Of a stretch of DNA of 64,000 nucleotides, positions 51,182 to 62,338 are shown piece by piece. How positions within the stretch are numbered: the stretch's first letter is position 1; each line of letters begins with the position of its first letter. The notes under the pieces were generated by a model. It saw only the letters and a program-made list of their open reading frames with translations. It ran no database searches and was not told the origin of the DNA. The position numbers were made by a program, and so were the translations under genes. Source of the stretch: JAWKVD01 sp041398225. Its GTDB lineage: Bacteria > Pseudomonadota > Alphaproteobacteria > Caulobacterales > Hyphomonadaceae. Location: NCBI GenBank assembly GCA_041398225.1, contig JAWKVD010000005.1, forward strand, positions 150,709 through 214,708. The letters are read 5' to 3'.

Positions 51182-52024
51182 ATGAAGTGGCAGGGCGGAC
51201 GGCGCGGCGGAAACATCGAGGACCGCCGCGGCATGGGAGCTGGAACCGTCGCTGGCGGCGGTATCGGCGTCGCGATCATCGCGCTGATCGGATACTTCGT
51301 CTTCGGTATCGATCCGCAAACCACCACGCAGATCGCCAGCCAGTTCGGCGGCGCCGGTTCTCAGGAACAGGGCCAGGTCGGAACGCCGGACGATCAGGCC
51401 GGTCTGTTTGTCGATGTCGTCGGCGCCAACATCAACGACGTCTGGACCCAGCTCGTTCCCGGCTATCATGCGCCCAAGGTCGTGCTCTACGATCAGGGCA
51501 CCGGTACGGGCTGCGGATACGGTCAGTCCGCCATGGGGCCGTTCTACTGCCCCAACGACGAGACCGTGTACCTCGACCTGTCGTTCTGGCGCGAAATGGA
51601 GAGCAGGCTCGGAGCCTCCGGCGCGGACTTCGCCCGCGCCTATGTGATCGCGCATGAATTTGGCCACCATGTACAGAACCTGACCGGAACGATGGACAAG
51701 GTCCGGCGCGCTCAACAGGCTGCGGGCGGACAGGCCGAGGCCAACCGCTATTCCGTCGCGCTCGAGCTTCAGGCCGATTGCTACGCCGGCGTCTGGGCGG
51801 CGAACGCCTCGGCCGCCTCCGGCGGTCAGGTGGCGATGGAGGCCGGTGATCTGCAGGAAGGTCTGAAGACCGCAAACGCAATCGGAGACGATACGCTTCA
51901 GCGCAACATGCAGGGCCGCGTGACGCCCGAGGGCTTCACTCACGGAACCTCAGAACAGCGCATGGAGTGGCTGAACCGCGGATACCAGAACGGCGATCCT
52001 TCCGCCTGCGCCACCTTGAACTGA
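51182..52024 (+). CDS. ypfJ: YpfJ-family neutral zinc metallopeptidase
   Basis: A 280-residue membrane-anchored putative peptidase (PF04228). MKWQGGRRGGNIEDRRG is the family's usual start, followed by a membrane helix at residues ~20-42. The zinc motif is HEFGHHVQN, with further ligand in LELQADCYAG; GTGCGYGQSAMGPFYCPND carries the family Cys residues. The ATG has AGGGGTG before it. Substrate unknown; cytoplasmic N-terminus, catalytic part outside. Confidence 0.93.
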   Translation: MKWQGGRRGGNIEDRRGMGAGTVAGGGIGVAIIALIGYFVFGIDPQTTTQIASQFGGAGSQEQGQVGTPDDQAGLFVDVVGANINDVWTQLVPGYHAPKVVLYDQGTGTGCGYGQSAMGPFYCPNDETVYLDLSFWREMESRLGASGADFARAYVIAHEFGHHVQNLTGTMDKVRRAQQAAGGQAEANRYSVALELQADCYAGVWAANASAASGGQVAMEAGDLQEGLKTANAIGDDTLQRNMQGRVTPEGFTHGTSEQRMEWLNRGYQNGDPSACATLN

Positions 52025-52061
52025 TCCTGTCGCGATCCGGGGCGGCCGAGGAATGGCGAGG

Positions 52062-52490
52062 CTACCTGTCCGCGGAAACAATCTGCCCCATCACACGCCG
52101 GACGTGCGGTGCGTGGCGATGTTCGAACAGATAGACGCCCTGCCACACGCCCAGCGCCAGTTCGCCGCCGGATACGGGTATCGAGAGCGATGTCGGCAAC
52201 AACGCCGCGCGCATATGCGCGGGCATGTCGTCCGGCCCTTCGGTTCGGTGGCGAACCCATCCCATCGACGGATCGCGCAGGCTCGGCGCCAGACGCGCGA
52301 GGAAGTCCGCCAGGTCGGTCTGAACGTCGGGATCGGCGTTCTCCTGGATCACCAGCGAACAGGACGTGTGCTGCACAAACAGTGTCAGCACGCCCTCGTT
52401 CACGCCCTTCTCCCGAACAAGGCGGCGCACATCGTCCGTGAATTCGTAGAGGCCGGGGCCACGCGTCCGAATCTCGAAACTGGCCGCCAT
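52062..52490 (-). CDS. yjbQ: YjbQ/UPF0047-family protein (secondary thiamine-phosphate synthase-like)
   Basis: A 142-residue protein of the UPF0047 family: VLTLFVQHTSCSLVIQENADPDVQTDL, shown here in part, and GVWQGVYLFEHR hold the conserved His/Cys/Asp/Glu that form a metal-binding site. E. coli YjbQ has weak thiamine-phosphate synthase activity; the true role is not settled. ATG 52490 has GGGG six bases before it; a GTG two codons earlier is possible. The upstream reading frame overlaps this start region (TGA/ATG), hinting that it once was translationally coupled. Confidence 0.9.
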   Translation of the reverse strand: MAASFEIRTRGPGLYEFTDDVRRLVREKGVNEGVLTLFVQHTSCSLVIQENADPDVQTDLADFLARLAPSLRDPSMGWVRHRTEGPDDMPAHMRAALLPTSLSIPVSGGELALGVWQGVYLFEHRHAPHVRRVMGQIVSADR

Positions 52491-52492
52491 GG

Positions 52493-52660
52493 TCACCCCG
52501 CCTTCTTTGGCATGCAGAACAGCCCCGCAAAGCGCTTGAGCGCCGCTCGATCCCCGCTCGCCCGCAACACCCCCGCGCGTTCCAGCTCCTTCAGGGGGAC
52601 GCCGCCATAAATGAGGCCTGCAACCGCCGCTCGCCGGCCTGTTCTATCCGAAACTCTGCA
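52493..52660 (-). pseudogene. Start-less C-terminal gene remnant
   Basis: A 55-codon open frame that has no ATG, GTG or TTG and begins after a TGA, yet reads like protein: AGLIYGGVPLKELERAGVLRA then GDRAALKRFAGLFCMPKKAG. This resembles the C-terminal SCP2-like tails of some acetyltransferases (Eis type) and alkylsulfatases. It stops at 52493-52495, two bases before the yjbQ ATG region. It could be the last remnant of a deleted gene whose 3' end kept its coupling with yjbQ, or a chance frame. Confidence 0.4.
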
Positions 52661-52862
52661 TCAGCGTGCGAAGCGCCAGACCAACCGCAACCGCGAAGCC
52701 GATCAGCGCGAGGATGCGCGTTGTCCGGATCTGGCCGCGAAGCCTTTTCAGCTCGGCCTCGAGACGCGAGATGCGCGCGTCGGTCACGTGAGATGGGGTC
52801 ACCTCGGCTTCGTCGGCCGTAGAGCCGCCGGCGGCTTCAAGCCTTTCTCGGAGGGTCGTCAT
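52644..52862 (-). CDS. Small coiled-coil/one-helix membrane protein, hypothetical
   Basis: A 72-residue protein from ATG 52862: polar start, a short heptad stretch (ISRLEAELKRLRGQI, residues ~34-48) and a C-terminal membrane helix (ILALIGFAVAVGLALRTL). The upstream codons to 52946 could extend it but lack these traits. No family recognised. Ribosome site is weak. Divergent from metY. Confidence 0.55.
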   Translation of the reverse strand: MTTLRERLEAAGGSTADEAEVTPSHVTDARISRLEAELKRLRGQIRTTRILALIGFAVAVGLALRTLMQSFG

Positions 52863-52930
52863 AGGCCGTATCCCGTATCCTGTGTTTCCCTGAAGATCGT
52901 TCTCGATCCCGTACCCCAAGAGTAGCGAAA

Positions 52931-52959
52931 CGACCGCCGGGCGCAATGCGCGGCGGTCG
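52931..52959. promoter_or_regulatory. Inverted repeat upstream of metY
   Basis: CGACCGCCG and CGGCGGTCG, perfect 9-bp arms with an 11-base centre, 102 bases before metY and 69 beyond the start of the divergent small gene. Likely operator or leader hairpin; no T-run on either strand. I could not match the sequence to the SAM-II or SAM/SAH riboswitch. Confidence 0.5.
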
Positions 52960-53060
52960 CACGTGAGCCGGCGTGACGAGGCAGTGAAGGTTTGCTGATT
53001 GCCCGCGCCCCGGGGATTCGCTAGCGACGCTCAATACAAGAAACATAGCCGGAGGATCCC

Positions 53061-54350
53061 ATGAGCGACGCAGCCCCCCAACATTTCGACACGCTCGCCA
53101 TTCACGCCGGGACCGCGCCTGACCCGGCTACGGGCGCGATCCAGACGCCGGTCTATCAGACCACCGCCTACGCCTTCCGCGACGCCGAACACGCAGCGGC
53201 GCTCTTCAACCTTCAGGAAGTCGGCTACATCTACTCGCGCCTCACCAACCCGACGGTCGGAGCGCTGCAGGCCCGCATGGCCGCCCTTGAAGGAGGCGCC
53301 GGCGCGGTATGCTGCTCGTCCGGCCACGCCGCGCAAATCATGGCGCTGTTCCCGCTGATGGGACCGGGCCGCAATCTCATCGCCTCCACGCGTCTTTATG
53401 GCGGAACGATCACGCAATTCACGCACACGATCAAACGCTTCGGCTGGTCGTGCAAATTCGTCGACTTCGACGATCTCGACGCCGTCAAGGCGGCCATCGA
53501 CGACGACACGCGCGCGATCTTCTGCGAGACCATCGCCAACCCCGGCGGATACATCACCGATCTCGACGCAATCGCCGCGATCGCCAACGACGCGGGCGTT
53601 CCGCTGATCGTCGACAACACGACGGCGACGCCCTTCCTGTGCCGTCCCATCGAACACGGCGCGACCCTGGTCGTGCACTCGATGACGAAATACCTGACCG
53701 GCAACGGCACCGTCACCGGCGGCGCGATCGTGGACAGCGGCAAGTTCGACTGGTCGGCGAGCGACAAGTTTCCGTCGCTGTCGGCGCCCGAGCCGGCCTA
53801 TCACGGCCTCAAATTTCACGAGACCTTCGGACCCGCCGCATTCACCTTCCACGGCATCGCCATCGGACTGCGCGATCTCGGCATGACGCTGAACCCGCAA
53901 GCGGCGCACTATACACTTCTCGGAATCGAAACCCTGTCCCTGCGTATGCAGAAGCATATCGCGAATGCGCAGAAGATCGCCGAATGGCTGGAAGGCCATC
54001 CGGCGGTGGCCGGCGTCACCTATGCCGGCCTGCCCTCCTCGCCTTACAAAGCCCGCGCCGAGAAGGTCTGCCCCAAAGGGGCCGGCGCGCTGTTCACCGT
54101 GCGGCTCAAGGGCGGTTATGAGTCCTGTGTGAAATTCGTCGGCGCGCTGAAACTGTTCAGCCACGTCGCCAACCTGGGAGACGCGCGCTCGCTGGTCATC
54201 CATTCGGCTTCGACCACGCACCGCCAGCTGACGCCGGAACAACAGGTCGCCGCGGGCGCCGCGCCCGACGTCGTGCGCCTCTCCATCGGCATCGAAGACG
54301 CAGCCGATCTGATGGCGGACCTGGATCAGGCGCTCAAGGCGTCGAACTAG
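53061..54350 (+). CDS. metY: O-acetylhomoserine sulfhydrylase
   Basis: A 429-residue PLP enzyme of the Cys/Met-metabolism family that forms homocysteine from O-acetylhomoserine and sulfide. The PLP lysine is in HSMTKYLTGNG, aromatic PLP contact in STRLYGGTITQF, and VDNTTATPFLCRP holds the Asp that binds the ring. Length (about 430) and the FDTLAIHAGTAPDPATGA start are typical of MetY rather than MetB/MetC (about 390). ATG 53061 has GGAGGATCCC before it. It completes a sulfur theme with cysK and cysE elsewhere in the window. Confidence 0.95.
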   Translation: MSDAAPQHFDTLAIHAGTAPDPATGAIQTPVYQTTAYAFRDAEHAAALFNLQEVGYIYSRLTNPTVGALQARMAALEGGAGAVCCSSGHAAQIMALFPLMGPGRNLIASTRLYGGTITQFTHTIKRFGWSCKFVDFDDLDAVKAAIDDDTRAIFCETIANPGGYITDLDAIAAIANDAGVPLIVDNTTATPFLCRPIEHGATLVVHSMTKYLTGNGTVTGGAIVDSGKFDWSASDKFPSLSAPEPAYHGLKFHETFGPAAFTFHGIAIGLRDLGMTLNPQAAHYTLLGIETLSLRMQKHIANAQKIAEWLEGHPAVAGVTYAGLPSSPYKARAEKVCPKGAGALFTVRLKGGYESCVKFVGALKLFSHVANLGDARSLVIHSASTTHRQLTPEQQVAAGAAPDVVRLSIGIEDAADLMADLDQALKASN

Positions 54351-54376
54351 AACGACGGTACGACCCAAGCGCAACA

Positions 54377-54406
54377 AAGAAGGGCGGCCCCAGGGCCACC
54401 CTTCTT
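54377..54406. terminator. Bidirectional terminator between metY and rpoD
   Basis: AAGAAGGG...CCCTTCTT arms form a stem of about 13 bp (one C.A mismatch) with a 4-base loop; T-rich tails on both sides (TTCTTC on the plus strand, TTCTTTG on the minus). It separates the convergent metY and rpoD transcripts. Confidence 0.85.
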
Positions 54407-54432
54407 CAATTCCGTCCGATCGATCGTCCCGA

Positions 54433-57005
<2,573 letters not shown>

Positions 57006-57009
<4 letters not shown>

Positions 57010-58943
57010 GTGCCGGACCGCCGTTGATCGAATGCATCGTCTAAGCCTGCGAGCGCATCGCGCAGGCGGGAAGAACCGCTGTCGGACGCGCCGGTTTCAG
57101 CTTCACCTTCCCCGAACCGGCCGATGCGCCGCTTGTCCATGCTGACAGCTCTCAACTGCACTTCATGCCGAGCGCTCATCACTTCGTGGTCGCTCCCTTC
57201 CGCCCCGATCGCCGATCTGGCCTCTTGGGCGATGGAATCGACGACCGCAAATTCTTCCAGCGCACGAACCCACTCGCGTCCCGCCCCCGAATGCGGGTCC
57301 AGGGGCTCGCGAACCGGTAGTTCGTTCAGAAGCTCAATGGCCCGCTCTCGGCCAAGATTACGTAAATGGGCTGCGACAGCCGTCCGGTCAAGCGACTCGG
57401 CATGATCGAGAAGGTCGAAAACGGCGTTCCGGATGGCTTCCACGTCCGGATCCGGGAACCGCGCCCGGAACAGGGCTTCCCGTGTCTCCTCCAGCAGGTC
57501 CGGCGTATCGATCGCCTTGACCAACAGATAGGTCGCCCGGGGATGAAAGGTCTTCTGGATCGACGATTCCCGCCGCCCAGGTTTCCCTTGCGTCGCCCTT
57601 TCAGGCCCTCGCCCGGCGTTCCGGAAATGCCAGTACGCCCTGTCTCGCAATTCGCGCTGGTAGGCGCGGCGCACGGCCGGGTCGCGGATCGTCTCGACGG
57701 CGTCGTTCAGCCGCTTCTCGAAGCCGGCCTTGCGCTCGGGCGTATCCAGAGGCTCGGCCTCAAGCTCGCGCCGCCACAGCAGGTCGACCAATGGCCGCGC
57801 ATCGGACAGCAGCCGAAGCATGGCGTCTGCGCCCTGCGCGCGGATTACATCGTCCGGGTCCATGCCGTCCGGCAACAGCACGAAGTAGAGCGTCCGTCCG
57901 GCGGAGATCATCGGCAGCGCGCGATCAATCGCGCGCGAAGCCGCGTTGAGACCGGCGGCGTCGCCGTCGAAACATAGAATGGGCTCAGGCCCGGCCCGCC
58001 ACAGAAGTTCGAGCTGGTCCTCGGTCAACGCCGTTCCCAAAGGCGCGACGCCTGTGCCGATCCCGGCCTCGGCCAGCGCGATCGAGTCGACATACCCTTC
58101 GGTGACGATCAGGCCGCGCGACAGCGGCCCGTCCTTGATCTCCGCCAGGGCTTCGCGCGCCGCCTTGTAGCGGTAGAGCACCTTGCCCTTGTGAAACAGC
58201 GGACCGTCGGACGAGTTGAGATATTTGGGCTTTCCGTCCGGCTCCAGCGTGCGCGCGCCAAACGCGATCGGCCTTCCGGACGTATCGAGGATGGGAAAGA
58301 TCACCCGGTTTCGAAACCGGTCCCAGGGCTGTTTCGAACTGTCGTCGGGCTGAACCAGAAGACCCGCCTCGACCAGCTCCTCGATCTTGGCGCCCTGCCG
58401 GGTCAGATGGTCCGACAGGCCGCGCCATGCGTCCGGCGCGAAGCCGATGCGGTGCCGCGTCCAGGCGTCCGGCCCGAAACCTCGCCGCTCGAGATAGGCG
58501 CGCGCATCCGCGCCGCTGGAGGACCGAAGCTGCGTCTCGAACCAGGCGCAGGCTTTCTCCGCCCAGTCCTGCAACGTCGAGCGTTTCTGGAACCGCACCG
58601 CGTCCTCGCGCGACGCCTGCGGCATCGGCAAGCCCGCCATGCCGGCCAGCTTCTCGACCGCCTCCGGAAAACTGAGCCGCTCGGTCTCCATCACGAAGCG
58701 GATTACGTCCCCGCCCTTGCCGGTCGAGAAGCATTTGTAGAAACCGCGATCGTCATGGACGTGGAAAGAGGGCGTCTTCTCGTTGGAGAAGGGCGACAGG
58801 CCGACAAGATCGCGACCCTGTTTGCGCAGCTTCACCTTCCGTCCGATGACGTCCGAAAGGCGGACTCGCGCCTTTATCTCTTCGAGAAACCCATCGGGGT
58901 ACTGCATGCCCTGCCTGAGCCCTCTATCCGGCTGCTCCGACAC
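57006..58943 (-). CDS. dnaG: DNA primase with degenerate zinc-ribbon
   Basis: A 645-residue primase that makes RNA primers for replication. The N-terminal CHC2-type domain reads GLSPFSNEKTPSFHV and GFYKCFSTGKGGD: of the four zinc ligands (C-x2-H, C-x2-C) only one cysteine remains, a change also seen in other alphaproteobacterial primases. The TOPRIM domain is intact (VTEGYVDSIALAEAG with acidic Glu, and CFDGDAAGLNAA with DxD). C-terminal DnaB-interaction region follows. Its stop overlaps the rpoD start, giving the classical dnaG-rpoD operon. An SOS box lies 54 bases upstream. Confidence 0.95.
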
Positions 58944-58996
58944 CGGATCAGCCGCGCCTCTCCTGCGCTAGCGACAGGAGCGAACGTACGCCACTG

Positions 58997-59011
58997 GAAC
59001 ATCCAGTGAAC
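58997..59011 (-). promoter_or_regulatory. LexA SOS box upstream of dnaG-rpoD
   Basis: On the minus strand GTTC-ACTGGAT-GTTC, an exact copy of the alphaproteobacterial LexA consensus GTTC-N7-GTTC, 54 bases before the dnaG start. In E. coli the rpsU-dnaG-rpoD operon also has a LexA site, so the placement is meaningful. The box also overlaps a larger CACTGGA/TCCAGTG dyad (58993-59007). Confidence 0.65.
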
Positions 59012-59145
59012 TTAAAAATGAGCCGTTTACGGAATGTGGACTGATTCGGCTCTGTTCAAGGCGGACGCTGACATTAACGCCCGACCGCCGCCAAAACTGT
59101 CCGCCGGAACCACAAATCGCGCTATATTGTCGCAGATTTTCCGAT

Positions 59146-59850
59146 CTACCCCGCCACGGGGATAGCGCCGCCCGACACGCATCCAGCGTCCTCGGAGAGC
59201 AGAAAAGCCGCGACCCGCGCGATCGCTTCTGGCTGAACCCACAGGCGCGTATCCGCACCGGGCATCGCCTCCCGGTTCTGCGGCGTGTCGATAATCCCCG
59301 GCAGGATGCAGTTGGCGGTGATCCCCGCCCCGCGCGCCTCCTCGGCGACGGACTCGGTGAGACGCAACAGAGCCGCCTTCGACGCCGCATAGGCGCCCAT
59401 GCCGGCGCCGGCCTTGATCGCGGCGCCTGCCGACGTGTGCAGGATGCGGCCATAGCCCGCCTGCGTCATCGCCGGCAACACGGCGCGCGAGATCAACAGC
59501 GCCGACAGCGCGTTGAGGTCCATCAGCATCGACCACTGCGCCGCGGTTTCCTCTTCCTCGATCCGGCCCATGCGGAATGTGCCCACCGTGTTGGTGAGCG
59601 CATCGATCCGCCCAAACCGCGCCAGCGTTTCATCGGCGATCCGCCTAGCGTCGCTCTCCTTGCGAAGATCGACCCCGGTGATCGCCAGCACATCGGCGTT
59701 CGGCAGCGAGGCCGCGAGCGTTCGCACGCGGTCCCCGCCATGATCGACAAGCGCCAGCTTGGCGCCCTGCCCCGCCAGCTCCCGGGCGATGGCGGATCCG
59801 AGATTGCCGGCGGCGCCGGTGACGATCGCGACCCGGTCGGCGAAGCGCAT
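59146..59850 (-). CDS. Short-chain dehydrogenase/reductase
   Basis: A 234-residue classical SDR. Cofactor loop TGAAGNLGSA, Asp in LVDHGGD (suggests NAD(H) preference), catalytic Ser in ILHTSAGAAIKAG, and Tyr-x3-Lys in YAASKAALLRL. Terminal segment FLLSEDAGCVSGGAIPVAG is the usual substrate-binding end. Start ATG 59850 has AGGAGAGAG before it. Third gene of a unit with the exported beta-lactamase-fold protein (45-base gap) and the exported methyltransferase. Reaction unknown. Confidence 0.9.
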   Translation of the reverse strand: MRFADRVAIVTGAAGNLGSAIARELAGQGAKLALVDHGGDRVRTLAASLPNADVLAITGVDLRKESDARRIADETLARFGRIDALTNTVGTFRMGRIEEEETAAQWSMLMDLNALSALLISRAVLPAMTQAGYGRILHTSAGAAIKAGAGMGAYAASKAALLRLTESVAEEARGAGITANCILPGIIDTPQNREAMPGADTRLWVQPEAIARVAAFLLSEDAGCVSGGAIPVAG

Positions 59851-59895
59851 TCGTCTCTCTCCTCATCCGGCGGACAGATCCCGCCGTCCGTCGCG

Positions 59896-61227
59896 CTACG
59901 ACTTGTAGTGCGCCTCGATGGCGTCGATCAGCGCCTGCCGCGCCTGCGCCGACTTGCGGTCGGTCGCGCCCGGCCATGCGCTTTGCGTGACCACGATCAG
60001 CTTCTTCTCCGGATTGATCCAGATGCCCTGACCGAAAATGCCCGACGCCCGGTATTGCGGGCCCGGCGTCGTCCACCACTGATAGCCATAGCCGCCCGTG
60101 CCGCCCATCGCTTCAGACGCAACCTTGGTCGAGGTCGTCGCATCGTGGATCCACGTGTCCGGAACGATCGACACGCCGTCGATCTTGGCGCCTTCCATGA
60201 AGAACTCGGCGAAGCGGGCGTAGTCGCGCAGCGTCGCCGACAAACAGCACCCGGCGACTTCGCCGCCCGAGTCGTCGATCAGCCAGATCGCGTCATGCTC
60301 CATGCCGAGCGGCGTCCAGACCTTCTCGGTAAGATACTGCGACAGCGTCTTGTGCGTGGCGGCGCGCACCAGCGAACCGACGAGGTTGGTCTCGCCTGTC
60401 TTGTAGACCCATTTTGCGCCCGGCTCGGCTTCACGAGGCAGACGCGCCATATAGCTCACCACCGGGTCCGAACCGTTTGCGGTCGGTTCGAGCGAGAACA
60501 GCGCCACGTCGGACTTCGGGTCCTCATAGTCCTCGTTCCACTTAACCCCCGAAACCATCTGCAGCATCTGCTTCACGCTGACGCCCTCATAGGCGGTGCC
60601 CTTCAGCTTCGGCAGATAGTCGGTCAGCGGATCGTCGACGCTCTTGATATAACCGTCCTTGATCGCCGCCCCCACGAGCGTCGAGGAAAACGATTTGGCG
60701 ACCGAGAAGCTGGTCCAGCGCTTGTCCGGCGTTTGGTCGAAACCGTAACGCTCCAGCACGATCTCGCCGTCCTTCATCACCAACAGACCGGCCGTCTCGT
60801 TCTTGGTCATGTAGTCGTCGATGGTCCAGGTCTCGCCGTCGAACGGAAACGAAACCTCCAAAGCCTGATCCGCGCGCGGCATGGGCGTCGACTTGCCGTC
60901 CGCATGAATCGTGTTGGCCGGGAACAGCTTCTCCATGTCGGGATAATTCTTGATCCGCTCATCGCGCGACCAGAACAGCACGCGCGCCCGCGCCAGAGCC
61001 GTGTCCGAGGGAAGCGCCGCCGCGGTTTCAGCCGGAGCCGCGCTCGCGACCGCCGCGGGCGCAGCCTCGACTGCGGGCGACGCCGCCGTCGTGTCGTGCG
61101 CGCACCCGACCAGCGACAACGCGGCGACGATCGCCGCAACACCGCCCCCGGCGAAGCGACCGACGAAGCGACCGGCAAAATTGCCGGCGAGATGGCCTGC
61201 CGGCTCGCCAGTGAATTTGAATGACAT
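59896..61227 (-). CDS. Beta-lactamase/esterase-fold serine hydrolase, lipoprotein
   Basis: A 443-residue exported protein of the beta-lactamase family (class C-like; PF00144). ATG 61227 has AAGAGGA before it. A Gly/Ala/Phe/Arg-rich segment (AGHLAGNFAGRFVGRFAGGG, residues 10-29) precedes the signal core, and the lipobox gives Cys42 (LSLVGC). Catalytic Ser175-x-x-Lys178 is in SFSVAKSFSS; the Tyr motif is around VYKTGETN. Similar to 6-aminohexanoate-dimer hydrolase (NylB) and EstB esterases, not to true beta-lactamases. The 57-base gap to the methyltransferase gene implies an operon. Confidence 0.88.
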   Translation of the reverse strand: MSFKFTGEPAGHLAGNFAGRFVGRFAGGGVAAIVAALSLVGCAHDTTAASPAVEAAPAAVASAAPAETAAALPSDTALARARVLFWSRDERIKNYPDMEKLFPANTIHADGKSTPMPRADQALEVSFPFDGETWTIDDYMTKNETAGLLVMKDGEIVLERYGFDQTPDKRWTSFSVAKSFSSTLVGAAIKDGYIKSVDDPLTDYLPKLKGTAYEGVSVKQMLQMVSGVKWNEDYEDPKSDVALFSLEPTANGSDPVVSYMARLPREAEPGAKWVYKTGETNLVGSLVRAATHKTLSQYLTEKVWTPLGMEHDAIWLIDDSGGEVAGCCLSATLRDYARFAEFFMEGAKIDGVSIVPDTWIHDATTSTKVASEAMGGTGGYGYQWWTTPGPQYRASGIFGQGIWINPEKKLIVVTQSAWPGATDRKSAQARQALIDAIEAHYKS

Positions 61228-61284
61228 CGGGCGTTCCTCTTTTCCCCGGGCCGTCTCCGGGCGGCCCATCAGTCGGGCCGAACG

Positions 61285-62202
61285 CTATTGCTCGGGCGAG
61301 GCCGGCGCAACCAGGTCCGCTGGCGCGGCCGGCGCCGGCTTTCGGAAGCGCAGGGTCATGCGGTCGCTCTCACCGATGGCGCGATAGAACGCCGGATCGT
61401 AGCCCTCCGCGGCCTCCGATCCCGCCGCGGGCGCCCGCAGCACCGGCGGAAGCATCCACACCCCGCCAGGGTGGTCAGCCGTATCCTTCGGATTGGCGTT
61501 GATCTCGGCGCTTTCCTCCAGCACGAAACCGGCAGATTCAGCCAGCTGCACGACGTAGGACTCCTGCACATAGCCCGAGCCCGCCGCGAGGTCCTGATCC
61601 CGGGACGACGGCAGCCGGTGTTCGACCACGCCGAACACCCCGCCCGGCTTCAACGCCCGATAGGCGTCGGCGAACGCCTTGTCGGCGAACCCGCCCATCA
61701 TCCAGTTGTGAACGTTCCGGAACGACAGCACCGCATCCGCCGTTCCGGGCGGCGCGAGATCGCCGGAGGTGGCCGACAGCGCGGTCAGGGTGATGTCGCC
61801 ATAGATGTTTGGCTTGTCCACGAACGCAGCCCGGAAGCCGGCGACCTGTTCGGCCGCTCCCGGCATCGTCGCGACGTCGAAATTGGCCGCATAAAGTTTG
61901 CCGCCCCCCTCCTTGAGATACGGACCCAATATCGCCGTGTACCAGCCGCCGCCCGGCCAGATCTCGACCACCGTGTCGTCTGGCTTGATTCCGAAAAAAT
62001 TCAATGTTTCAACAGGGTGCCGCCAAACATCGCGCTCGGTTTCGGCCTGCAGACGCCAGCCGCCCGCCGCCGCCCATTCCAGCGGCCCTTTCGCAGGACC
62101 GGACGCGTCCGCCGCGTCCCCGGCCCCGCGCCCGCATCCCGCGAGCAGGCCCGCCATCGCAAGGCCCGTCAGCCCCGCCAGAACCATACGCCGTCCGGTC
62201 AT
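61285..62202 (-). CDS. Exported class I SAM-dependent methyltransferase-like lipoprotein
   Basis: A 305-residue Rossmann-fold methyltransferase-like protein carrying a signal sequence: MTGRRMVLAGLTGLAMAGLL with a twin-arginine-like pair and lipobox LLAGC (Cys23). The SAM loop is VVEIWPGGGWYT, with acidic residue in LSFRNVHNW region and LKPGGVFGVVEHR in strand 4-5. The loop WPGGGWYT differs from the usual G.G.G but is typical of this exported family. SAM is not expected outside the cytoplasm, so the function is unclear. First gene of a three-gene unit with the beta-lactamase-fold lipoprotein and an SDR. Confidence 0.88.
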   Translation of the reverse strand: MTGRRMVLAGLTGLAMAGLLAGCGRGAGDAADASGPAKGPLEWAAAGGWRLQAETERDVWRHPVETLNFFGIKPDDTVVEIWPGGGWYTAILGPYLKEGGGKLYAANFDVATMPGAAEQVAGFRAAFVDKPNIYGDITLTALSATSGDLAPPGTADAVLSFRNVHNWMMGGFADKAFADAYRALKPGGVFGVVEHRLPSSRDQDLAAGSGYVQESYVVQLAESAGFVLEESAEINANPKDTADHPGGVWMLPPVLRAPAAGSEAAEGYDPAFYRAIGESDRMTLRFRKPAPAAPADLVAPASPEQ

Positions 62203-62338
62203 TCAGACCTCATCCCTGCTGCTTGCCCCGGCCCCCATCACCGGAGACCCCCTCGCCGGCGCGTTCCCCGACGCGAAGCGCCAGCTTATCGAATGATGAC
62301 ATCTTGAACAGCGTTCCCCGCCATCCCACCTGACAACC

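Noticed and set aside
52960..53060. SAM-II or SAM/SAH riboswitch before metY
   Set aside because: metY leaders in alphaproteobacteria often have one, but I could not find the conserved GGUGAUUUG and pseudoknot parts in the leader; only a plain inverted repeat is seen.
53031..54377. Minus-strand open frame (448 codons) opposite metY
   Set aside because: No family features, no promoter or ribosome site; metY is clearly the real gene.
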